This document shows, one piece after another, positions 55,936-64,000 of a DNA stretch of 64,000 bases. Source of the stretch: Bathynomus jamesi (Eukaryota > Arthropoda > Malacostraca > Isopoda > Cirolanidae); the NCBI GenBank assembly GCA_023014485.1, contig JAJOZX010000090.1:2247207-2311206 (forward strand). Reading direction: 5' to 3'. Both the position numbers and the translations under genes were made by a program. Under the pieces are notes generated by a model, which did not search any database, was not told the origin of the DNA, and was given only the letters and a program-made list of their open reading frames with translations. Every line of letters starts with the position of its first letter. The stretch's first letter is position 1.

Positions 55936-56133
55936 TAATTTTCCCTTATAAATTTGTATGCTCCCCTTACAATTTTTATTTTTCAATTTATTTTTTTTTT
56001 TTTGACCTTATATATCATGCAGGCATTATCTATGAAATTGGTTGTAAACAATCCATTTGATCTTGTGCTGAATTCTGGCAAAGTGCTAAAATTGGTAGTT
56101 TTCCTTACAAATTTGTATGCTCCTCCACACAAT

Positions 56134-56180
<47 letters not shown>

Positions 56181-56190
56181 TTGTAACCTA

Positions 56191-57584
56191 CAGTGCCCGC
56201 GAAAAGTATCCGATCACCTTGAAATTTGTATTTTTTACATAAAAAACAATGTTTAAATGTATACTAACCTATATTAGTATTTTGTCATCTGTCCTTTGGT
56301 TTGGATGACTTGTTCTAGACATTTTGGCATGGATTTAATCAAGTTTTGACAAACTTCCACTGATATTTCCTTGCACCATACCTTTTGATGGCCTCTTGTA
56401 ATTTTTCGACTGAGCCAGTGTCGTGGCATTCAACCTTATTTTTTATTATTAGCCACAGATTTTCTATCGGATTGAGATCTGACTATTACCAGGCCAATCC
56501 AAAATATCAAATTTATTGTCAGTAATCCATTTTGTCACTATTTTGGCCCTGTGACATGGTGCACCATCATGCATGTATGTTTTTGTCCTTTGGATTGCCA
56601 TTGCCATTGGAAGTTTATCCTGTAGCATTGCTAAATACCGTGCACCATTCATAGTTGTGTTCTTCGGAAGAAAATATAAGTTTCCACGCCATAGTAACCG
56701 AAACAACCCCAAACCATCACACTTGGGGGTTGTTTCATTGTCTTTAGGGTGTATTTAGGGTCCATCTATTTGAGCCAATAGGCCGGCGAACCTTTTTTGG
56801 ACAACTTCTGAATGTCAAAAATGTCGACTCATCGCTAAATAAAACCTTCTTCCAGTCATCAACAGTCCAATGAATGTATTTTTTACAAAATGCGACACGT
56901 TTTTTTACGCATTTTTTTCATTAATGAACGGTTTCTTAGCAGCATGGAGAGATGGTAATCCGAGTTCTTTTTGAGGCCGCTCCTGGATAGTTCGTTCAGA
57001 AACACCAGATAACAAATTATTCATATTAAATTTTATTTCTTTCGCAGTTATTGTTGGGTTTTTTTCAATACTAAACGTTTTCATAAGTTTGTCTGTTCGC
57101 GAATTTGTTTTTCTCGCGTCTGCCAGATCGTTTTTTAGGGACTGGCGTGGTTAGGCCACCATTGTTCTTAGCCGTGAAAACCCATAAATTAACGGTACTT
57201 TGGGATATGTTTAATTCCTTAGCTATCTGTCTCTGTGATTTCCCACATGCATGCAAAGCACACAATAGCACCCGACAATCACTCTTAAGTTGTTTTTTAG
57301 CACACATTATATATAAATTTTATTTTACACCACTTTCTGTAAAAAAAAAAAAAATATCAAGAAATTTACCAAACAGTGAAATCTGACAACTTGAGACACA
57401 GCCACCCGCAACGAAGGCTACCAGAACACTAATTTGAGAATGCGTTGGATAGCTCTCATATCAGCGAGCAACCTCAAAGTTACCAGATGTCGCTAGAACA
57501 AATAGAAAGTGAATTACGTGTCTCTGAATATTAAGGGAAAATATTGTATTTTCTTGAGTGATCGGATACTTTTCGCGGGCACTG
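56191..57584 (-). mobile_element. Tc1-like (DD34E-type) transposon
   Basis: The 27-bp ends CAGTGCCCGCGAAAAGTATC plus CGATCAC are perfect inverted copies, with TA on both sides. 1394 bp, the normal length for a Tc1 element. Inserted in the Penelope 3' region, so it is younger than that insertion. Confidence 0.95.
56210..57307 (-). pseudogene. Tc1-like transposase, broken
   Basis: Starts MCAKKQLKSDCRVLLCALHA, then SQRQIAKELNISQSTVNLWV (helix-turn-helix) and TTPVPKKRSGRREKNK. Then over shifted frames KEIKFNMNNLLSGVSERTIQ, GLPSLHAAKKPFINEKN, a first-Asp region that is not clean, GARYLAMLQDKLPMAM, MHDGAPCHRAKIVTKWI (second Asp) and FDILDWPGNS. The block with the catalytic Glu is off frame. The C-terminus ends LIKSMPKCLEQVIQTKGQMT plus KY. 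Confidence 0.88.
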
Positions 57585-57690
57585 TATATATAGTCTTCGA
57601 CTCTTATTTGCTTCAGTGTTCCTGAGGATGTCATTAGACGAAAGCGCTTGAACACCACTCTGTGTTTCCTTTCCTCGTGGTTTTATTCAT

Positions 57691-57727
57691 CATAAATATT
57701 TTTCATGTGTTACTTTCGTGAAATAAT

Positions 57728-57777
<50 letters not shown>

Positions 57778-57991
57778 TATATATATATAATAATATAAAA
57801 AATCATTGATGCATTCAAGTGGAAGTATAACGAGTCAAACATCTTTATACACAGAGCACCATTCTTCCCATATACCCATTTTAGGGTACGAGCAGCTCAC
57901 AGCAGCATTGCCAAACAAATAGGTGGTCAAAGTACTGACGAGGCTTTCGTACGTGGTTCATCACCAGTGAAAGCAACAATACTCTGTGTTA
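57691..57991. other. (TA)n tract 57731-57790 and spacer
   Basis: TA run just after the Penelope 3' end; the remaining spacer shows nothing. Confidence 0.6.
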
Positions 57992-58245
57992 GTCTAGGCC
58001 AGCATTTCTTAACCTGGGGAAATTTCTCCCAGCTGTTGGGGGAAATTTCATGAATCCAGGGTATTTACGGCAGAATTTTGTTTGGTGATCATATAATTAG
58101 TGTGCATTATAAGTCTGCTAATGTTATTAAATTTTGTCTTCGAGGCTACTTTTTTCCGTATCCTAATGGAGGGGGAAATCGGGTAGGGCGAACTGGTCGA
58201 AGGGGGGAAATGACACAAAAAAGGTTAAGAACCGCTGTTCTAGGC
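57992..58245. mobile_element. hAT-like MITE
   Basis: The element spans 58000-58237. Ends CAGCATTTCTTAACCTGGGG and (reverse complement) CAGCGGTTCTTAACCTTTTT. The flanks GTCTAGGC and TTCTAGGC agree at 7 of 8 positions. 238 bp, non-coding. End sequence of the same general type as the MITE at 31756. Confidence 0.85.
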
Positions 58246-58737
58246 CAATGAACATCCATATCCGTATTTAGTTGATCACAATTTTCGTTAGTTTGTATTG
58301 CAGATATCCCAAATTATTATCAGTCCTGGTGCATGATTCTTCAGGAGCAAGATGCACCGCAAGTTTGTGTTTCCTCCCGAAGGCAGCACAAATTTACCCG
58401 CATCAATCACAGTCACATTCGTACTAACTTAAGCTTGCTCTACACAAACTGGACCAAAAACCACAAGTATCAGCAATCGCAAACCATCTGTATACAGGCT
58501 TGTATTTTGTTTAGAATAATATTTTTATATACTGTATGTCAGTAGACTCAACACGTAAAAATGTCTTTTCAAACTTGAACTGAATAGACTTTAAAGAAGA
58601 TTACGTCTGATGGTTTAATAATCTCCAAAAACCAACTTCAGAGTTTAATTCTGACAAACTTTTAATACCTTACCTTTTCTTTGTTTTGCAGTCGCGATTT
58701 AAATATATGATACATCTTTTAATCCAGTTTATATATA

Positions 58738-58742
<5 letters not shown>
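58246..58742. other. No feature recognised
   Basis: AT-rich spacer with one short frame (58333-58545) that matches nothing known to me. Confidence 0.5.

Positions 58743-58787
<45 letters not shown>
58743..58787. repeat. (TA)n tract
   Basis: TA run at the left end of the DD41D element below. Confidence 0.96.
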
Positions 58788-58792
<5 letters not shown>

Positions 58793-58794
<2 letters not shown>

Positions 58795-60125
58795 TGTCCC
58801 AAAAAAATGCTTACACATATTAACATATATCAATAAGCCAAATAGGCGGATAGTAAATAGATAGCAAATAGGCTTCTTTAATGTTTAAATGTTCGAGATA
58901 TCATCCAGCAGCGTCAATACCTTCATGGTTGTGCTGCTTACTTTAATGTTTTAAATGTTCAAAATGTCCGCCACTAGCATCAATACATTCTTGACAACGG
59001 CGCGCAACAGATCGGCATACTGTTCGGATTGTTCGGAGTGGAATGTTGGCACAGGCTATTTCAATTTCGTGTCTCAAGGCCTGTAGTGTCCTTGGTTTTT
59101 CAGTCAGCATACACAGTGTTCTTTAGAGTGCTCCACAAGTAAAAGTCTAAGGGTGTTAAGTCAGGAGATCGTGGTGGATACTCCGTACATCCCCTACGTC
59201 CTATCCATCTTCTAGGAAAACAAACATTGAGAAAATTTCTAACGTCATTGTGGTAATGTGGTGGCGCGCCATCCTGTTGAAAGTAACACTCTTCTTCCAA
59301 AAAAAAAAAGAGCTCTGACTGAAGGTACAATGTTGTCTTGCAGCATTGATAAGTAAGCAGCACCTGTGACAGTGTCCTCAAAGAAAAATGGCCCTATCAG
59401 TCCTCTGGAAGACAGACCACCACACCACACTGACACTCCTCCTGGTTGATTAAGTGCTCGTTCTTCTGTTACGTTTGGATTTTCGGTGTCGATTGATAAT
59501 ACCATTAAGTTTAAAAGTGGCTTCATCGGACTAAACAATGAAATCAGGAAAAGATTGTTTTTCATCACACATGTGCAAAAACCACTCACAAAATTCTTTT
59601 CGACGATCTGGATCGTCCTCATTCATTGCATAGAGCAGTCTAGGTATGTACGATTTCCACTTTTCACGTCGCAAAATGCGATGAACGCTTGATTTAGAAA
59701 CACCAGTCTCACGAGAACATTGCCTTGTAGACTTGTTTGGAGAGTTTGTGAAGGTCTGTAACACGGTCTCAACACTTTCATTGTCAGTTGAAGTGCGACG
59801 TCTTCCAGATCGGCCTTTGTTGACGTTTTGCACTGTTCCGTCAGTCTCAAACTTATCACGTAATCTTGTAATTGTTACCCGTGATGGTGGTAATGTTCCA
59901 AACTCATTTCTCCAATGTCTCTGTACCTCAGCCACATTCTCCGTCTTCCAGTAGTGCTTCAGAATCCACTTACGTTGCTCAAACGATAACTGCAATGCCG
60001 CCATTTCCTGTAACAAGGGATACTAATGTTATTTAAGTACAATACACCATTACTATACTACTATACTACTATTACTAAGTACTATGAATATACTAATACA
60101 TCAGCGCATATTACTATCATCTAAA

Positions 60126-60128
<3 letters not shown>
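58793..60128 (-). mobile_element. DD41D transposon, one clear end
   Basis: The left end AGTGTCCCAAAAAAATGCTT plus ACAC resembles the end of the element at 2248 (GTGTCCCAAAAAA(A)TG). No matching inverted end is seen at the right, where the gene's 5' flank runs into (TA)n at about 60129. That end is lost or mutated, so the right boundary is approximate. Confidence 0.82.
58943..60004 (-). pseudogene. DD41D transposase, frameshifted
   Basis: Start [20 protein letters not shown] at 60004, similar in length and order to the protein at 2389-3466. HTH ([20 protein letters not shown]), linker [30 protein letters not shown] and [15 protein letters not shown]. After a break near 59530 come [20 protein letters not shown] and [20 protein letters not shown]. 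After a second break in an A-run (about 59300) come [19 protein letters not shown] (second Asp) and YPPRSPDLTPLDFYLWSTLK (third Asp, 41 residues apart). A third break leads to the C-terminus CQECIDASGGHFEHLKH. Confidence 0.92.

Positions 60129-60130
<2 letters not shown>

Positions 60131-60163
<33 letters not shown>
60131..60163. repeat. (TA)n between a DD41D element and a SINE
   Basis: TA run shared by the right edge of the transposon and the 3' end of the SINE. Confidence 0.96.
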
Positions 60164-60166
<3 letters not shown>

Positions 60167-60172
60167 AATATG

Positions 60173-60447
60173 GCTTCCGCCCGAATTGTTCATTCTGACG
60201 AAGGTCAAGCTTTTCACTCCACCTTAGACCTACAGTTTAACGTGGAATCCGAACCACGCCCCATCAGCAGCCCAGCGTCTTAACCACTAGGCCACTTACG
60301 GTACCCATTTATCTACCAACTACTTTCTTTATTGTGTGGAAGGATGAACAGCTGGGTTTTGCTGCGCGCCGGCTGCCGTCGGGTCTCGAACCCGGGGCCG
60401 ATGGATTCGTAGTCAGCGACGCTAACCACTACCACCACCGAGGCGCA
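60173..60447 (-). repeat. tRNA-derived SINE, copy 2, with two tRNA-like units
   Basis: On the minus strand the first unit reads GCGCCTCGGTGGTGGTAGTG (box A region) and GGGTTCGAGACCC (box B region). After a spacer (CAGCAAAACCCAGCTGTTCA), a second unit has TGGCCTAGTGGTTAAGACGC (box A-like) and GTGGTTCGGATTCCACG (box B-like). The element ends TGAACAATTCGGGCGGAAGC. Both ends lie close to (TA)n. A dimeric tRNA-tRNA SINE is the simplest reading. Confidence 0.82.
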
Positions 60448-60589
60448 TATATATAAATAATCCACTTTATATAATAAAATGTAATAAGAATTAATTTGGA
60501 TAATGAGAAAAATATTTTTAAGAAGTCTTTTTTTTGTATAGAAATTAAATTTGTATAAAAAATTACTATGACTATACTATGACTATTTT
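60448..60589. other. No feature recognised
   Basis: Short AT-rich spacer. Confidence 0.5.
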
Positions 60590-61210
60590 GTATATTCGCT
60601 CCTGGCCTTAATACTGTCAGAATATCTGTTTGGCACCAAAGACACATTTTTCGAAATACACTTCAGGAATTTCATAAGGAATACTTTGCGAAACATTCCA
60701 TAATGATTTCAGGTTTCTTGGGTTTTTCTTTGGTTATGTTTGTTTTCGGATATTTTCGTTTGTTTTCACTGGGATTAACGTCAAGGCTTTCAAGTGGCTA
60801 TATTCAGCTCTCCAGGAACCTGTTTTCTTTTTCTCGGATAGGTCTTGTTTATTTTGGTTGTATGTTTTCTTTCTATCGGATAGGTCTTGATCATTTTGGT
60901 TGTATGTTTTGGGTCATTATCAGCATGCACAAATACAAAGCTTTGTCCAATTAGGCGCCGGTCCATTGGTCAGGGTATGTCTGCTCAACATATTGTAATG
61001 CCTACTTCATAATTATTCCATCACTTTTCACAATATCGCTAATTTTATTAGCAGATATACATCCATAGATAATTATAGATCCACCTCCACGTTTAAGGGT
61101 GTTAACGATTCCGAGCGCTTCCATCTCTCTCTTGAAGTCTTGTAAGAGACGTTAACGATTTCCAGCGGTTCCGTCTCTTCCTTGAGGTCTTGTAAGAGAC
61201 GTTAGCGCTC
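60590..61210 (-). pseudogene. Tc1-like transposase remnant
   Basis: Minus strand over several frames: LKRGGGSIIIYGCISANKIS then DIVKSDGIIMK, GQSFVFVHADNDPKHTTKMI (second acidic motif, DNDPKHT), SLDVNPSENKRKYPK (NPxEN with the catalytic Glu) and NVSQSIPYEIPEVYFEK. Two internal tandem duplications are visible, one of about 36 bp (60830-60900) and one of about 50 bp (61100-61200, CTTGTAAGAGACGTTA). No terminal repeats found. Confidence 0.75.
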
Positions 61211-61875
61211 GGAACCTTTTTCATTATACTTGCGGGTTGTATCACCAACCTTCCGTGCGTGTGTGTGTGTATATATATATATTTTAGGGTGGCCCATATT
61301 TTGTCACTTTTTATTTTTTATTTCTCACCCCTTCATTAGATGCTTCCTATTGAGAAAGTTTTTCATGCAAAATTTTATAGCGTTTGGACAATATTTAGTG
61401 TGTGCTCAAGCTGTCCGAAATTTTAAGATCCTAACTCTGTAGTTGCCTTTTATAATACATTACGGATTCACTCACACTCAAATCCAGTATTCATTTAATA
61501 TAAAAAAGTTGTATAATTAGTATTTATTAATATATTTCTAACAACAAGCTTGGTTGCTATTAAAATTTTGCTTAATTTTGTGAACTAGATGTATAAAATT
61601 AATAATCTTTGCATATATAGTGGGCACGACCGCTACCCTGGAACATCATCCCAATGCAGTTCCGCGGCGATGGGACTCAAAATAATGTGATTTGAGCTGG
61701 GCACGACTTTGCAGATAATCAAATTTAGCTTATTAGATCCCCATATCGTTTGCAAAGCCCCATCGCTTTTTTTATTTATTTCATTCAATTAATACAAGAT
61801 TTTTAAACAACAAAAAATACTTTTATTAAAATTAAAGGTGAAGAATTGAACTGAAAACTTAGCACAACACAACCC
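61211..61875. other. No feature recognised
   Basis: (GT)n and (TA)n at 61257-61280; TTTAGGGTGGCCCATATTTT next to it could be a lone transposon end. Otherwise nothing. Confidence 0.45.
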
Positions 61876-63990
61876 TTATTTAAAGGTTGCAAGAAGAGTC
61901 TGATATGCCTTTGAGAATGGTATCCTTCTTGGAATCGGGGTACTTCTTCCGATGCTCTTGGACAATTTGAACGACAAACTGGGCCTGTTCTTCGTTCTTG
62001 CTGAGGAGTCTATACATTCCTGCATCAATGCAACTCTCCTTTCAGCAGTGTCATTCACTACTCGAAGATCTTTGACCACTGCTTCTGCCAGTAGGTACTC
62101 AGGGCTTTCGATCCACATCTCTGGATTATCACGCAAGAATTCGACTTCAAGCCTAGAAGAGTGAACAAAACCTTCGTTCTAGCAGACACGAAGTCGCTGA
62201 GTTTCTTACCTTGGATGTCACTCTTATTCAGATTAATTCGTTTTGGTGCGTCATGTTGTCCTTCCCGTTGTATATTCTTAACCATAGCTCTTTTTTCTTA
62301 CAAATCCAAGTCTCTGTCACAGAAGGCAAGGCCCATCAGATCTTCACTCAAGTACCATAAGTGAGCAAGGATTTTATTGAGAACTCCTTTTGCTGCAGGT
62401 GTGTCGCTGACTGCGAGAGATTGTAGTAGTTGTAGATCATTGCTTGGTGCAGATGCTGACAAGCGAGAGAGGAACCAGAACTTTACATAGAGCTGCACAC
62501 CGAAATGCAGAAATCTTGCATGCCTTTGATTTCTCGTTGCGACAGTTTAAATCTGGAATCGCGGAACATGAAGATTTTCAAGGCGTATATAAGCCGGGCC
62601 ATGAACCGAGCTCGATGGACTGCTCCAGGTTTTCGAAATTTGACCCCTTTTGGTGGAACGTCTCCCAGAAAAAGAAGGGTAAGTTCGAGCAGCTCTTGAT
62701 AGTCATCTCTTGGATGAACTTGATCTAACTGGAGTTGACAGAAGCAGATGATATTGTCCTTCACAGGCTCTACATCGAGCAGGACGACCTCGTTATTTAT
62801 GCCAGGACTGTAGTCATTGGGGACGATGTTGTGCCAAAAGGTCTTGAACCGTTTGAAAAGCATAATCTCAGGTCCCCTTGATATTCCCATTGTTACCGTG
62901 AAAGTTTCCTCTAACATGATTTCATGTATATGATGGCGACATGCCAGGTACAAAACTTCAGACCCTAATGTTGCTCGAAGAGAACACATGCTCCATTTAC
63001 TCTTCCAGTGTTGCTCGCTGTGGTGTCGAAGCTAAGGGCTTTGATTCGATCATGAATACCCCAATCATCGACGACATCAATCATCGCCTGCGCCATTGCT
63101 TGGCCAGTGCCATTTGCAAGCTTCGGGATTGAAAGGATCTGATCTAGTCCAGATCCTGAAACAACGACTGGGAGACGGTCGACCTTCTTATCTCCAGTTA
63201 GGTCATCTATCAGCTTGCCGTCCCAGTGAAGGGTGAGAGGTGTTCGCGGATCAAATTTCTTCTTCAACTCTGCAGCTCTTCCGGCTCGATGCTTCTTCCT
63301 GTGTCTTTGCAGAGAAGCTCTGTTGATGTTTGTATTCCCCAACGTTCTGACCGGAAGCACTGATCACTGACGCATGGTAAACGACGCATCACGGTCACTA
63401 GTTTTAGTGCGATCCAACGACGAAAGAACTTCTGGATGGAGGATATCTTGCGGCCTCTTTTTGGATGAGGTGACTGATGACACTACGACTCCTCCAACAG
63501 CTCCTTCATTCTCTGAATCCATAGTGTTCTCACCTGTGGAAGATGAAGAAGATTCCAGGACAATTTTTCTGTTAAGTACGAGATTCTGTATTTCATGTCT
63601 CTTCTTAAATTCATCATTCCGAATTCGCTTCTTCGTAGCTGCTTCCTCCTTTTTAGCCAAAGTCATATCAGTTCCAGCAAAGGAGCCCTTCTCTCTTTGT
63701 GCCAAAAGGAACGCTTTATCCTCCTCATTCGTCATCAACACCATAGCATTTTGATGAGCAACGTCAAAAGGTCATCAAAGCAGGATTTCAGCTTCTTCTT
63801 TCTTCCTTTGTGTATCCGTCTTCCGGGACTGATTTTTTTTCAAAAGATCCCACTTCTTCATCAGACTCTCCAACTGTTTCACTGCATGTTGAAGTGGCCG
63901 CAGTGGAATCCTCGCCTTCTTCCAAAAAGTCTCCACTTCCACTGTCGTCAACTGAGCAGCCTTGTACTTATTCTTAATCGACTGAAGCAA
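61876..63990 (-). pseudogene. Unnamed RNase H-like/transposase-like family, copy 2, runs past the window end
   Basis: Conserved order on the minus strand. Charged N-terminal part (LQHAVKQLESLMKKWDLLKK; NEEDKAFLLAQREKGSFAGT; a Ser/Asp/Glu-rich linker). Then NTNINRASLQRHRKKHRAGR, TPLTLHWDGKLIDDLTGDKK, DRLPVVVSGSGLDQILSIPK, KALSFDTTASNTGRVNGACV and VLYLACRHHIHEIMLEETF. Then GPEIMLFKRFKTFWHNIVPN, DVPPKGVKFRKPGAVHRARF, LIYALKIFMF, ILAHLWYLSEDLMGLAFCD and DLRVVNDTAERRVALMQE. At least two nonsense and four frameshift breaks (stops at 63364 and about 62298; shifts near 63770, 62985, 62495 and 62160). Asp in LHWDGK and SFDTTASNTG, CRHH, and the late VNDxAER block resemble the spacing of a DDE/RNase H-fold transposase. 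That is inference; no function is established. Confidence 0.72.
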
Positions 63991-64000
63991 ATGTAGATAG

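Larger units (their letters stand above)
53983..57690 (+). mobile_element. Penelope-like element, interrupted by a Tc1-like element
   Basis: A minus-oriented 3' tail (53999-54320: GGAAACACAGAGTGGTGCTC, CGAGCGCTTTCGTCTAATGA, then TATAGATAATGCCTGATAAT) is followed by plus-oriented coding sequence. The plus-oriented 3' tail is split by a Tc1 insertion (56191-57584) and ends GACGAAAGCGCTTGAAC ... TTTATTCATCATAAATA. The mixed direct and inverted copies are typical of Penelope elements. Confidence 0.87.

Noticed and set aside
58333..58545. A 70-residue plus-strand frame
   Set aside because: No motif, no neighbouring gene structure and no repeat copy; kept only as a mention.

Overview
The window looks like intergenic or heterochromatin-like DNA from an arthropod. 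It is AT-rich and full of (TA)n, (CT)n and (GA)n tracts. TTAGG/CCTAA telomere-like motifs recur, and nearly every recognisable coding sequence is a broken transposable element of a lineage common in crustaceans, chelicerates and insects (DD41D and DD34E Tc1/mariner, CR1-like LINEs, Penelope-like elements, tRNA- and 5S-derived SINEs). A crustacean or chelicerate fits best; the species cannot be read from the sequence. I see no intact host gene, no rRNA gene and no functional tRNA gene.

Layout. 0-2 kb: foldback repeats and AT satellites. 2.2-3.6 kb: a DD41D transposon with both inverted terminal repeats. 3.6-4.3 kb: three tRNA-like units in a direct/inverted array. 4.85-5.47 kb: a foldback DD41D derivative. 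8.1-10.9 kb: a SINE, a deleted CR1 copy and two opposed Penelope endonuclease fragments. 13.1-16.6 kb: a LINE (LINE-C) on the minus strand with a 2A-like motif before its endonuclease. 20.5-22.3 kb: small Tc1/mariner derivatives. 22.5-23.4 kb: a GC-rich fragment of an unnamed protein family. 23.4-24.1 kb: LINE-B. 24.7-26.4 kb: foldback elements with 8-bp target duplications and a 5S-derived SINE. 26.8-29.7 kb: the most complete CR1 copy. 30-38 kb: sparse, with short hAT-like and SINE pieces. 38.3-40.1 kb: a set of inverted repeats nested inside each other. 41.8-46.3 kb: a deleted DD41D element, LINE-B and a third CR1. 46.9-47.7 kb: a LINE-D fragment. 48.1-50.1 kb: a gene-like unit with a core promoter and introns whose middle exon is inverted. 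50.2-52.5 kb: a fourth CR1 carrying a 587-bp hAT-like foldback. 53-57.7 kb: a foldback DD41D element, then a Penelope element interrupted by a DD34E Tc1 element. 58-61.2 kb: a hAT-like MITE, another DD41D element, a dimeric SINE and a Tc1 remnant. 61.9-64 kb: a second, longer member of the unnamed family, running off the window end.

The parts relate as parasites and hosts of each other rather than as a pathway. CR1 copies 2-4 are nearly identical, so CR1 was active recently. The hAT-like foldback inside copy 4 is younger still. Non-autonomous foldbacks, mini-Tc1 elements and SINEs greatly outnumber possible autonomous partners. Element ends very often lie against (TA)n tracts. A short T-arm-like module is shared by the CR1 3' UTR, the 5S SINEs and the tRNA SINEs, which suggests exchange of parts between LINE and SINE families.
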